Of a stretch of 64,000 nucleotides of DNA, positions 53,646 to 63,870 are shown piece by piece; positions within the stretch are counted from its first letter, which is position 1, and each line of letters begins with the position of its first letter. The stretch is from assembly GCA_036365455.1 (NCBI GenBank), contig JAWQUS010000016.1:16143001-16207000 (forward strand). Reading direction: 5' to 3'. This stretch comes from Macrosoma leucophasiata. Taxonomy: Eukaryota > Arthropoda > Insecta > Lepidoptera > Hedylidae. A model generated the notes under the pieces. It was not told where the DNA came from and searched no databases. It saw only the letters and a program-made list of their open reading frames with translations. The position numbers and the translations under genes were made by a program.

Positions 53646-54157
53646 ATTCCGGCGCGTCAGATTAAGATATGGGAGATACCTTGCACCCCGTTAGTTACCT
53701 CCACTAAATCTAAAGTTTGTGTATAGAGCCACGCCTGGAGGGTAGCCCTTAAAATATTCAAAAGGTCGTTACGATGTTACTAATCTTCCGAATCGTCTGA
53801 ATTTTGGATAGGAGCATTATTTGGGAGTTTGGACACATTTTACACCCTCTCAGAATATCTGACTCGCTCTTGACCCACGACGTTGATGCCGCGCCTTTTT
53901 CTAAATTGAATTTTTTCTAATTTGATTCTTTCAAAAATGAAGGTGAAAAATTACTCAAGAATGTCAGATACTCAGAGAGCATGTAAAGTGAATCCAATCA
54001 AAGCTCCCATCCAAAATTCTGACGATTTGGATGCGAGGCAAGCTCGTGGCGGAATCCCTAAAGGTTCGGCCATTTATGGAAATCTTAGATTTGGTGAAGG
54101 TACTGAACAGAGTGCAAGGTATCTCTTATAGGTATCTTAATCTGTTGCGCTGGAATG
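53646..54157. mobile_element. Fold-back element, nearly complete palindrome of about 510 bp
   Basis: Left outer part ATTCCGGCGCGTCAGATTAA...GGGAGATACCTTGCACC corresponds to the reverse of GTGCAAGGTATCTC...TATCTTAATCTGTTGCGCTG at the right end. Inner parts also pair: GAATCGTCTGAATTTTGGAT (53799) with ATCCAAAATTCTGACGATTT (54010). Arms of about 250 bp with moderate divergence. The frame at 53922-54131 lies inside the palindrome and is not a gene. Superfamily unknown. Confidence 0.8.
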
Positions 54158-54273
54158 AATTCAAAAATTCCCTCTTGGGCTCCCCTACTATTATGTTATT
54201 GGTATAAATTTTATTTTAATAGATAAAAGATTTATCTATATAATAGCTATACATTCAGAATAAACTGAGTTTT

Positions 54274-54540
54274 ACTGGAGGTGGAGCTCTAGTGACGCAG
54301 CTCGTGGGCGTAGGCACCACCGCATTACCTCTATCTGCCGCCAAAATGGTAGTGTTCAGCACTATCGTGTTCCGGTTAGATGGTAATGCATGGCCCCGAA
54401 ATAACTGTCACAGAGACATAACAACTTAGGTCTCAGGGGTGGCAACGCATCTGCATTTTGACCTCTGGTTTTGTGTAGACGTCCATAGGCTGCAGTCATC
54501 ACTTAATGTGAGCTGCATTCTTGTTTGACATCTTCCCTAC
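54274..54540 (+). repeat. Family A interspersed repeat, copy A15
   Basis: ACTGGAGGTGGAGCTCTAGTG to TTGTTTGACATCTTCCCTAC, then an A run. Moderately diverged. Confidence 0.85.
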
Positions 54541-54809
54541 AAAAAAAAGAGTTAATTAAAATAGTCTTATTCATTTATTACAGAAGACAAATTAATACTT
54601 TAATGAGATCTTGATGCTAATTGATAAATAAAGTTTAAGTTTGGTAACCAAAAATATTATTTGATCCTCATTTTTAAGGTAGGATAACGTTCAAGAGTAC
54701 CCCGGGCGAGCTTGCGCGATCGCCGCCCCTTAGGGGTTTTTTTTAAATCCACAACATAATATAGGTCATTTCGAAACATTAATTTTAAAGTAATCCAAGT
54801 TGTACTATT

Positions 54810-54985
54810 TATATTTCGCAATAACATATGCGAGTGAACTTAAGAAATTAAAGAAAAAACGGAAAGAAAAATTTGACTTCGGACAGGAATCGGACCCGCC
54901 ACCTCAGGATAACCAGTCCAGCCGCTTTACCACTAAGCTACCGAAGTCTCACACGGATGCGTAAATTTTTTTGCTTTCCTTTAAT
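54810..54985 (-). repeat. tRNA-like element (family G)
   Basis: Left flank ATTTCGCAATAACATATGCG and AACGGAAAGAAAAATTTGAC as in the 3.5 kb copy. The minus-strand tRNA-like part 54875-54948 has A-box TAGCTTAGTGG and an acceptor GACTTCG/CGAAGTC pairing. Confidence 0.6.
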
Positions 54986-54999
54986 CCAAGTTCATACGC

Positions 55000-55240
55000 A
55001 AGGTTGTTACCACTCATTCAATAGACATTTATTCCCTTGAATATTAAAGTAAGCAAATAGTACCCTAACGAGATCTGCTAAAATGTGCAAACGGTAGTTA
55101 GCTCGCTTATTCCAACTTGTTGGTTTTGCGACTGAGTATTTAACTATGGAACACCTTGAAAGTTCTCGGTCAACTTTTGCTAACCAGCTGTTGCTTCTAT
55201 TCCTGTAGGGCATAATACAACGGATTAATAGGTCGGTACT
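55000..55240 (+). repeat. Dispersed repeat I, copy 2
   Basis: TACCACTCATTCAATAGAC, TTTATTCCCTTGAATATTAA, GCTAAAATGTGCAAACGGTA, CAACTTGTTGGTTTTGCGAC, CCAGCTGTTGCTTCTATTCC. The longest copy. Confidence 0.8.
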
Positions 55241-55254
55241 TTAATATATGTGTG

Positions 55255-55456
55255 ATCATAGTATACCGAACAGTGGCGGTCAAACCATTCCAATGGGGCG
55301 ATGGTAAGTTCAATAATACAAGATGGACAGCAGCGTCTTGCCATATAACTACCATCAATCGCCAATCCGCATGCCAAGCGTGGCGATTATGGCATGTCCC
55401 CTTTATGGGGAGGCATTGGTCCAACAGACATCTTTGGGTTGATATGATGATGATGA
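55255..55456 (+). repeat. LINE-like 3' end with ATG-repeat tail
   Basis: CCAATCCGCATGCCAAGCGT, GGCGATTATGGCATGTCCCC, GGCATTGGTCCAACAGACAT, TTGGGTTGATATGATGATGA. The CCAATCCGCAT...AGCGTGG block is shared with the 3' half of SINE E. Confidence 0.65.
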
Positions 55457-55496
55457 CACATTTTTAAGCGAAATTTAATAGTGTCTCTGATTTTTA

Positions 55497-55697
55497 TGAC
55501 ATAAAAGAGGTAAACATAGCAAACAAGGTATCAAGAGATTACAATGCAAAAGGATTGTCACTTGTCTTCTGAGGCTCTTGATCTATTATAAAATTACGGA
55601 GCTGATCGGTACATCGGTGAACATTATTATTTAGAGGGAAGAAAATTAACGCGGTGATGCCTACGTCTTCGAGCTTCGTTACTAAAGCTCTATTATC
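55497..55697 (-). repeat. Family A interspersed repeat, strongly diverged copy A16
   Basis: GAGGTAAACATAGCAAACAAG, then TGAGGCTCTTGAT, AATTACGGAGCTGATCGGTA, GGTGATGCCTACGTCTTCGA and CGTTACTAAAGCTCTATTATC. Confidence 0.6.
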
Positions 55698-55892
55698 ATG
55701 AAGAATTAATGAATTCTAAACTATGGAACCCTAAAAAAGGCATAAGGCACTTTTTGTGCCAAACCAAATATCACGCGGACGAAGTATCGGCCAATAACTA
55801 GTATAATATATAAAACCAACAAAATATTGTTACGGACACTTTTAAATATACATCCTGAATTATTTACAATAGTTCAAGCCTATCCAAAGTTT

Positions 55893-56100
55893 TTACCACT
55901 CATTCAATAGACGTTTATTCAGTATCAAAGAAGGCAAATAATATGTACTAAAACGAGGTCTGCTAAAATGTGCAAACGGTAGTCAACGCAATTATTTCAA
56001 CTTGTTGGTTTTGCAAAGTTGTGAATTTAACTATTGTAGGAACGCATTGAAAGTTTTGTATCAGCACTTGGCCAACCAGGTGTTGCTTCTCTACCAAGGG
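55893..56100 (+). repeat. Dispersed repeat I, copy 3
   Basis: CCACTCATTCAATAGACGTT, GCTAAAATGTGCAAACGGTA, CAACTTGTTGGTTTTGCAAA, ACCAGGTGTTGCTTCTCTAC. Confidence 0.8.
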
Positions 56101-57640
56101 GTTGTTAGACTAAAAGCTCGTATTCAATTCCGTAAAAAATACAAAAACAGTAAGCAGAATAATTAAAACGGTTATTGTTTTATAAATGATTGTTCTTGTG
56201 TCGCTGAGACACAAAGTAAATCAAATTAATGGACAATTTTACTTGAATCAAGTATGTAAATAATGTTTGAGATGTAAAATACATTACTGACTATCAAAAA
56301 CTGTCAAAAACTTAACTAAAAAACAAAAACAAAAATTTTTCAACTTCAGTTTTCAGCTTTAAAAATGAGCAGGTATAAACTGCTTTTTACCTATCTTCCC
56401 AAATCCTAAGAGTGTTCATCCCTTCCATTACAAATAAAAATAAAAAACATTTGCTCTTTAAACGTGACAAATTCCAACATTTGAAATACAATCAGGCAAA
56501 CAACGCAAACCCAAATAAAACATTTGTCAGTAAGCTGACATGTCTTGTGGGATTACCTACATTACCCAGTGCAGGTGCACAACACGTTTTGCTCAAAAAC
56601 ATAAAGATATTTACAATATTACTGTATTGTAAACAGACATCCCGGTCACCTGAACACTGGAATAAACGGTCGTAGCCGTAAACAAGGGGAATGCCTTGGG
56701 AATTGCTTGCACGTCCGCTGGTTTCGTAAATATGGGAAAGGGAAAGCTTTTACTCCGTAATTATTAACGTGGAAGTTTATATGTTTGCATTTGATCAGGC
56801 GAAGAGTATTTTATGTTTAATTAAAAATCTTCCAAATAAGTAAAGCATAACTTAACACTTATTTATTCGGTTCATATTTGGACTCCGTAAATAATCATAT
56901 TTGGACTCCGTGAATGATGAATCATATCTCACAGAGATTCGTTCAAAATTCAAGTGGCTCCCAATTCATATTTGACCGAATACTCATAATATCTATATAC
57001 TATTATCTAATTGTTTGTAAATAGATAAATGAAAATCAGGTTAATAGTATGTTTTTGTTGGATGTTTGGATGTTTGGTTGTTGGATGTTTTTAAAATTAA
57101 TTATTGAGTCTACATTATCATCTGGGACTCACTCTTTCCAACAAGCTATCCCTTCAGCTTAATAATTTTAGCAGATACAGATTTAGATACTTGTAACATC
57201 TCCGACTTACACAATACCATTTTTGTTCAATGCCACAAAACGACAATTATTCTAAGCCTCCTGTTAATTACATCTAATTTGTGAAAGCATAATGGAAGTT
57301 AAATAATAGGCAGCCTCAAGAACGCTGATTAATCTTAATCTCCTCGCCATTATACATAATTTTGAGATGATTAGCGACGACATTAGGAAGACGTCAAAGC
57401 AACTTTGAAATCTGATTAAAATTGACGTGACATATTATGGAAATAACTTTTAACGGTTCTTATAACTTTGAACAGCGCTAGAACTCAGGGGCGTAATACA
57501 GACCCAGTTGGCATGGAGTTCGATGTAACGTAATCTATTTTGCCCCTAAATTCGTTTCGGTTACCTTAACTACGCTAAAAATATTTTGCACGATTTCATA
57601 TTACCACTTCTAATAATATCTTGATTTAAATTATGATAAT
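56101..57640. other. No recognisable feature
   Basis: AT-rich sequence, including a tandem-like TTGGATGTTTGGATG patch at 57059-57090. No supported frame. Confidence 0.4.
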
Positions 57641-57854
57641 TTTTATTTATTTTTTTTATTCTTTATTTATTCATTTATTCGTAAACAATTTTACATTGTG
57701 TTCGAACTAAGCACAAGATACAAAAAAAAGGTATTACACAATTATACGTATTAAACATCCACAAAAAAAAAAGAAATGTTAACAAAAATATGACAACAAT
57801 GCCTACACAAACATTAAAATATATACAAAACACATTTATAATACCTATTACACC

Positions 57855-58300
57855 TCAAAAATCTGCAACACTGTAACAACACTTTTCCAAAAGGTACTGT
57901 TTCAATTTATTTCTGAATGTATTTATTTTTGTAACAGTCTTAAGCTCTATAGGCAGTCTATTAAAAAGTGACCGTTTTAATTTAAGTGGAGCTTGATACT
58001 TTTGTTCCCTTTTTTTTACAGCCATTTGCAATAAAAGAGCAGCATGACCATCAGATAGACCATTGTGATCAACTTTCACCCTAAATAAGTCGTCACCGGG
58101 AATGTTAGTGTACATATTATCAATACACGAAATGATATCATTTCGAATAAATGTAACTTCATACACGAAATGCCTAAAATTATAAGACTGTAACAAATTT
58201 AGTATTATCCTTTTGTTATTATTTCCTTTCAACATGTCCACATTGAAATCTCCACAAATAATACATCTTTTATTGAAACAATGTTGCAACAACAATTTCA
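57855..58300 (-). pseudogene. ORF2 remnant: endonuclease C-terminal half fused to the ORF2 C-terminus
   Basis: CIICGDFNVDMLKG, CIDNMYTNIPGDDL and GLSDGHAALLLQ are the GDFN and SD(G)H endonuclease motifs. Immediately after comes KRSLFNRLPIELKTVTKINT and KLKQYLLEKCCYSVADF, the kind of sequence that ends CR1/Daphne ORF2. The junction stays in frame, as in an internal deletion rather than decay. Residues upstream of position 58300 in the same open frame are translated SINE sequence. Confidence 0.75.
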
Positions 58301-58311
58301 ATTTTAGTATA

Positions 58312-58626
58312 CGTAACTTCACGCCTGTAATCCCCGAAGGGGTAGGCAGAGGTAAATGCATGCATTCAAGCATACATGCAAACACCCACGATTCGCCGGT
58401 TACGTTTTGGCCCATGTAACAGGTGGCGAGCCTGTTGACATCTCCGGGCACATTACCAAACTTTGAGGTACTGGGAAATTTCCAGAAAATGGAAAAATCC
58501 CAATAGAACCAGAGATAAAGGCTTTTTCACCATTATCTCTGATAACCCCCTACCCGGGAATCGAACCCAGGACCTCAGCGTAGTAGTAGTGGCCTGCTAC
58601 CACTAGGCTACCGAGGCAGTTCGAGG
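58312..58626 (-). mobile_element. tRNA-derived SINE family C, copy C4
   Basis: 315 bp with a perfect 11 bp target duplication ATTTTAGTATA (58301-58311 and 58627-58637). Minus strand: CTGCCTCGGTAGCCTAGTGG (A-box), TAGCAGGCCAC, CTGGGTTCGATTCCCGGGTA (B-box), a middle common to C1-C3, and a 3' end CTCTGCCTACCCCTTCGGGG then ATTACAGGCGTGAAGTTACG. The best preserved copy. Confidence 0.95.
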
Positions 58627-58711
58627 ATTTTAGTATAAATTGATCAAATTGCTTATTGTTTTGTTAACAACAAAATAGACATATATTAGTTTCCAAGTCT
58701 TTAACACCGCA

Positions 58712-59134
58712 TTACTCAAAGCATTCCACTCTACTCAATTTTTTACATATTTCCAAAGTCTGAGTTTTTCTATTAGATGCGAATATTAGAGAACTTTCTC
58801 TAATTTTTGTTTTCCTTGAAAAATGTGTTATTAAATCATAATTAGTTAAATTAAGCAATTTAATGTTTTCTTCATTTAAGAAATGCTCAGTTATGCACAA
58901 AAAGTACGATATTCCATTATCACTCATATCATCGAAATACAATTCCAGCATCTCTTTTTTAGTATTGATGCCACATACATTCTGATAATAACTTTTAAGG
59001 CTATGTACATGTTCCGAAGTTTCGAAGTTACTCTTCAGGCTAACATCAGACAATGTAATATTAAAATTGGATTGTGGAGACATCTTAGTCACGAAAAAAT
59101 GTTTCACTCTTATCATTGTACACAGCTTGTCCAT
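58712..59134 (-). pseudogene. ORF2 N-terminus: APE-type endonuclease start
   Basis: SLKSYYQNVCGINTKKEMLE (the YQNVRG-like N motif), then YFLCITEHFLNEENIKLLNL (the T-E-x-x-L catalytic Glu region) and NYDLITHFSRKTKIRESSLI. It overlaps the end of ORF1 by about 50 bp in another frame. The endonuclease is interrupted by SINE C4 downstream, and the frame stops at 58712. Confidence 0.75.
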
Positions 59135-60395
59135 TAATCAATGCATGAATAAAATCCCGCAAATCTGATATAATATATTTTATACCTAAATTGTTTACTC
59201 TGCCCGACCATACCGAAAACATATTGAGCTGTAAATTCAAGTTTGAATAAAAAAAATGGGCATATCCCTCGTTTCGGATATCCATATGCAACAAATTAAC
59301 AAATTTTTCTACTTTATAGTTAAAAATCAAGTGTCCAGTTCTATATGTTGGCGCAGCCAAGATGACATTAGTATAAGTTACATTTAGCAAAGTTTCCCTA
59401 ATATATTTTATTGTATGAATATGATCCACATGGTTGGCAGCATCTAAATCTCCTAACAAAATAACACAATAGTCATTCAAGATCATACCCTCGGTTTTAA
59501 TTTCAAAGTCGGCTAATAAGTTTTTAACTCCTCCACCTGGAATGGCATAGTGATAGTAGTCCAGGTGGCCAAAGTTGTGCTGAATAGAAGACAATATTTT
59601 ATTTTTATTATTATTACTTAATACTAACAGTCTACGACGTAGACTAGGATTGAGCACGTTGTCCTTAACAGTAGGTGATATTTCACTATGCTGCTTCACG
59701 TCTACATTTACCTCCAAATGGGGCGATTCTATTTTCGTCAATTCGCTACTAGGGGTGAAATATTCATGCTGTTCTACATTCAAAGCCGCAAAACTGTTAT
59801 TTAACACTGGTGTTCTATTCTTCCTGCGAAAACTTCGCGTCTTTTTTTCCGATCGGGAGAAACTCTTAGTTGTAGATCTACAAATCGAGTTTAACTTGCA
59901 TATTTTGGATTGATATTCTGCAATTTCTCTTTTAAGCATGCCATTCTCAGATAGAATATTCTCGATTTCATTATCTGCTATGGTAAGCTTTTCCCGTAGG
60001 TCTCTAATTTTAGCCTTTAACTCATCCAGTTCTTCCCTATCGTAGTAGTTAAAATGCGGACAGCTTCTATTTATAATACCAGAATTTTTGCCAACATCTA
60101 AGTCATCATTTAAGTCGAGAGAACTGTAAGAGTTTTCGATGGGAATGTTATATTTTATCTTTTTCCTCTGAGTCACATTTATGTGAACAGGCGTACTAGG
60201 ATCCGGTATTAGTCTAGATTTGCTGGCACACGAGAGACAAGTCCAGTGCTCCCTCTTTTCTTTGTCCATTAAATAAAAACGTTTCAGTGTCACGTTTGCT
60301 GTACAGTCAACATGAAAAGTTAGTGTACACCTTGAACAGTTAAGAAATTGTCTATTCGTTATTTCCTTGCAACATTTCATACATTTCTCAGCCAT
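59085..60395 (-). CDS. CR1-like ORF1p with PHD-like zinc finger, coiled coil and SGNH-like domain
   Basis: The preferred start MAEKCMKCC is at 60395; the frame is open a further 16 codons upstream. Zinc finger: C5-X2-C8, C20-X2-C23, H28-X2-C31, then WTCLSC, a PHD-type pattern known in CR1 ORF1 proteins. Coiled coil: EELDELKAKIRDLREKL to LKREIAEYQSKICKL. A basic stretch KKTRSFRRKNRT follows. The C-terminal domain (RRRLLVLSNNN, IPGGGVKNLL, DYCVILLGDLDA, VILAAPTY, NNLGIKYI) is placed like the SGNH esterase of CR1 ORF1, but the catalytic GDS and GTND boxes read SNNN and GDLD, so it may be enzymatically dead. No stop over 437 codons. It binds RNA in other family members. Confidence 0.75.
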   Translation of the reverse strand: MAEKCMKCCKEITNRQFLNCSRCTLTFHVDCTANVTLKRFYLMDKEKREHWTCLSCASKSRLIPDPSTPVHINVTQRKKIKYNIPIENSYSSLDLNDDLDVGKNSGIINRSCPHFNYYDREELDELKAKIRDLREKLTIADNEIENILSENGMLKREIAEYQSKICKLNSICRSTTKSFSRSEKKTRSFRRKNRTPVLNNSFAALNVEQHEYFTPSSELTKIESPHLEVNVDVKQHSEISPTVKDNVLNPSLRRRLLVLSNNNKNKILSSIQHNFGHLDYYHYAIPGGGVKNLLADFEIKTEGMILNDYCVILLGDLDAANHVDHIHTIKYIRETLLNVTYTNVILAAPTYRTGHLIFNYKVEKFVNLLHMDIRNEGYAHFFYSNLNLQLNMFSVWSGRVNNLGIKYIISDLRDFIHALINGQAVYNDKSETFFRD

Positions 60396-60470
60396 TTTCA
60401 ACAACAATATTTGCGCGAAACAAAAACAAAACTGATTGTCCACTCACAAGTCAAGTAAAAAACGCACGTA

Positions 60471-61110
60471 GAGCTCGGTACGTAGGATGTCCGCGGCAGT
60501 GAACGCTAATTGTTTCAGTTATAGGTAGGTAATAAACAACATTTTCGGCCATTTCTGTAATGAATAAATAAGGGTTAAAAGTTGATAGCTCAAATCCTAG
60601 AGTATGACTCTAGGATTTATTTAGTTTAGTCAGGGTAAAACTTACATTAGCCATTTTGATTTTAACGTGTTAAGGGCGCAGGTGACTTTCGGCCTTTGGG
60701 GGCAGTTCAACAGAATTGAAAAAGAAAATGAGGGTCAGAAAGCAGTTAGGGCTGCCGTAAAATCGCCCTCTTATATCTTATAGAATCGAACAGAATCATA
60801 CACACATGCAAATATATCATAGTTTTACTAGGATATAAAAATTTCTTACAAATCTCATATGATATCTTTATTACTAGATTTATAGACGCTAGGGTCGTAT
60901 AAGTTAGTAATTTATGAAGTTGCAGACTCCGCATCTTTTGTGGGTAAACGAACCCTTTGATTTATTTATTGATATGGTCACTTGTTTACATTACCGCATA
61001 TACGCGGTGTAATTTTCGTGGTTTCTTTATCGCTGCAGAACGATTTCCCCTCATTAAAGTCAGTAGTAGGTATTATCAAAACTCGAGAGTTAAAATAAAA
61101 AAAAACATTT
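60471..61110. other. No recognisable feature
   Basis: AT-rich sequence. Nothing supported. Confidence 0.4.
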
Positions 61111-61376
61111 ACTGGTGGTAGAGCTCCAGTGACGGAGCTCGTGGGCTTAGGCACCACCGCATTACCTAATATACTTGCTGCTAAATGGTAGTGTTCAGCA
61201 CTATCGTGTTCCGGTCAGGTGGTTATTTACGGCCCCGTAATTTCCGGCACAGAGGTATAACACCTTAGGACTCAGGAGTGGTAACGCATCTCATCTTGGT
61301 CTTTGTGTGGGTGTCTATAGGCTGCAGTCATCAGTCATCAATGTGAACTGCATGCTTGTTTGCCACTTCCATTTCA
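61111..61376 (+). repeat. Family A interspersed repeat, copy A17
   Basis: ACTGGTGGTAGAGCTCCAGTG with full hairpin to TTTGCCACTTCCATTTCATT. Small deletions in the CTGCATTTTGACC block. Confidence 0.9.
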
Positions 61377-61967
61377 TTAAAAATAAAATAATTATTCTCA
61401 ACTATAAAGATAATTCAAATAAAACATAGAATCTAAAAGTCCAATGTAAGATAATGCCGGACGAGGACTAATGTATACGCAGCAATAAAACGCAGACTAG
61501 AAATCGTTAGATTGGCGAAAGTTTAAGTTTGCCGAGTCACTACGTTTAATACCCTCATAAAATTGACTCGTCTCGTTTAGAAAATATATAGTGTCTACTT
61601 AATGGACCTCTGTTGAGACACACACAAATAAAGATTGTTTCTAGTCTTAGACATTTTATTTTACTCATTGCGTGTCTTTGTAGGTATTATTAGCTTAAAC
61701 AATACACCAAAAAGAATCTAGACAAAATTTTCTCAAGCCGAGAATACGTACTCAGATAATTATAATGAACTAGCTGACCCAGCATCTCGCGTTCAAAGTT
61801 CGCTGGTCGCCGACCGCACTTGCCGATGCCAAGGACCAACGGAACCTGAATTGACGCCTAATCTAAGGACCTGACCGTGTTCACAGTCAGCGAATAGAGA
61901 CCCCATGCAGAGGGCACAGCCCTGAACATGGCTCCCCACATCCTACAGAAATGTGAGACGACACCAG
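61377..61967. other. No gene; degenerate dispersed repeat near 61.77 kb
   Basis: CTAGCTGACCCAGCATCTCG at 61770 resembles other CTAGCTG... repeat starts in the window. 61790-61960 is GC-richer without a supported frame. Confidence 0.35.
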
Positions 61968-62090
61968 CGGCCCAGCAAACTTCGTATTCCTCAGAATGAA
62001 ATAGGTAATGTGTCAAACGTTTGATAGATACGGACTATTTGTATGGGAAAATAAAATTGTGATTTTTACTATTTCCCTTCAATTTCTGCA
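61968..62090 (+). repeat. Dispersed repeat H, single copy
   Basis: GCCCAGCAAACTTCGTATTC, CAGAATGAAATAGG, TTTGATAGATACGGACTATT as in the inverted pair at 52957-53172. A separate CTAGCTGTTGCCCGCGGCTT repeat follows at 62210-62276. Confidence 0.7.
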
Positions 62091-62276
62091 TGTTACCTTT
62101 AAAACGTTCCCTGGACTTTGAAAAATCATTCAGAACCATAATTAATCGGTCCAGCCGTTCTCGTTTCAGCGAGACTTACAAGCAGCAATTGATTTTTATA
62201 CATATAGACTAGCTGTTGCCCGCGGCTTCGCCCGCGTGGATGTCGTTTTATAAATAACTAAGTAGCCTATATTCTT

Positions 62277-63160
62277 TCTCAAAGTCTATTATTCTTAATC
62301 AATATTAACGATCTACCTAATGTTACGCACCACAAAACAGTACTATTCGCCGACGACACTACACTTATAGTGAAATGTAATGATGTATATAGATATGAAA
62401 TAATTATAAATGAAGCGCTCAGTAATATAATTGCCTGGTTAAAAAACAATAATTTAAGAATCAAAATCAATAAAACTAATCTAATTCAATTCCAGAATTA
62501 CAGAAAAAACCTATTGACCTTAATATAACTTATGAAAATAAAAAAAAAATATGAAATTGACTCCACGAAATTCTTAGGATTGATAATTGATAAAAATTGT
62601 GACTGGATATCTCATATTGAGTATGTTTGCGACAAGCTAGATAGGTTTGTATATGCAATTTAAAAAAATACGTCAAACTGTCTCAACAGAAGCAGCTCTA
62701 ACTGCGTACCATGGATATGTTTCCCCGGTGCTAGCCTATGGTTTCTTATTGTGGGGAAATTCAGTTTCAATTAATAAAGCTTTTGTTGTCCAAAAAAAAT
62801 GTGTAAGAGCCATTTGTGGAGCTTGGTGCTTAGACAGTTGTAAGCCCTTATTTGATAAATTTCGTATCTTACCGTTGGCTTGCATGTATATATTAGAGAG
62901 CCATATGTTTTTGTAAAGCAACATCCATGTTATTTTAAACTTAATTCCGAATATACAAGTAGAAATGCTAGGGCCAGAAATCAATTTAAACTGTTTATAC
63001 CACAATATAGGATAAAATGAAAAAAAAAATGCTTATGTTAACGCCATAAGAGTCTACAATAAATTTCCGACGACGCTTAAAGAAACACAATTACCATTAT
63101 TTAAAAAAAAACTGACTCGGCTACTCGGCTACATCAACATTGTTTTTATGACTTAAAGGA
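62277..63160 (+). pseudogene. CR1/Daphne-like LINE reverse transcriptase fragment
   Basis: Begins in RT motif B/C (SQSLLFLININDLPNV) with catalytic LFADDTTLIV, then WLKNNNLRIKINKT, a break, STKFLGLIIDKNCDWISHIE, a second break near 62650, AALTAYHGYVSPVLAYGFLL, WGNSVSINKAFVVQKKCVRA and CKPLFDKFRILPLACMYILE, further breaks, and VYNKFPTTLKETQLPLFKKK. Related to the 869-codon frame at 19-21.8 kb (FADD-TL context, LTAYYG/LTAYHG, FWGNS/LWGNS) but older. 5'-truncated. Confidence 0.85.
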
Positions 63161-63221
63161 TTATATGACACATAAAACAATATTATAATTGATTAATAAC
63201 TCAATAATTTGACTAAATATA

Positions 63222-63870
63222 AGGTTGGGGAAAAAATTTCTTCGCATTTTTTAAGATAATTCAAAACATTTTTTAATATAGTTTATTTAAATTTAACTAA
63301 AGTATGTATGTACCGTTTTGTTCGATAACCTTTTGCCATCTTGTAGGTAGGGACATGATCCCATTGCTATAAAAATTTTGAGACTTCTCATCAAAATACC
63401 GCGACAAGTGGATTTGACAGTCCTCTCGTGATGTTAACCTAACATTGCATAAAGAATTCTGAAGAGACCGAAACAGGTGGAAATCTGAAGGTGCAAGGTC
63501 AGGACTATAAGGCGGATGCATTAACACCTCCCAGCCAAACTATCTTAATTTTTGCTGAGTGGCTATAGATGTGTGAGGTCTAGCGTTATCATGATGAAAC
63601 ACCACACCCCTTCTGTTGATCAATTCCGGCCGCTTTCTCTCAACTTCTTGCTTTAATCTCATCAGTTGTTCGCAGTAGAGTTCAGAATCGATAGTCCTGC
63701 CTGGTGGTAATAGCTCATAATGAATAATGCCCTTCCAATCCCACCACACACACAACATCACCTTATTGCGAGTTAACCCGGGTTTCGCCACAGCCTGTGA
63801 AGCCTGACCGGCCTTTGACTACGACCTTTTTCGCACGTTCTTGTCGTACGTGATCCACTTTTCATCACCA
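63222..63870 (-). pseudogene. Mariner transposase fragment, broken
   Basis: Same family as the mariner at 34.7 kb. The terminal repeat GGTTGGGGAAAAAATTTCTT lies at the left (63224). Reading right to left: GDEKWITYDKNVRKR, a stop replacing the Trp codon, SKAGQASQAVAKPGLTRNKV, WWDWKGIIHYELLPPG, HHDNARPHTSIATQQKLR, a stop replacing Glu, then FGWEVLMHPPYSPDLAPSDF to the natural end. The N-terminal 150 codons and the other terminal repeat are absent; mariner similarity stops at 63870. Confidence 0.9.

Larger units (their letters stand above)
57641..60470 (-). mobile_element. CR1-like LINE with RT deleted and a SINE inside
   Basis: Minus-strand order: ORF1 (60395-59085), ORF2 endonuclease start (59134-58712), SINE C4 insertion (58626-58312), endonuclease end (58300 to about 58030), then directly the ORF2 C-terminal tail to a stop at 57855, a 3' UTR and an AAT/AAAT-rich tail (57650-57690). 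The whole RT domain is missing between endonuclease and C-terminus. The 5' boundary is uncertain, near 60470. Confidence 0.8.

Noticed and set aside
53922..54131. 69 aa frame
   Set aside because: Lies within a palindromic element and its sequence is explained by the inverted arms. No family motif.
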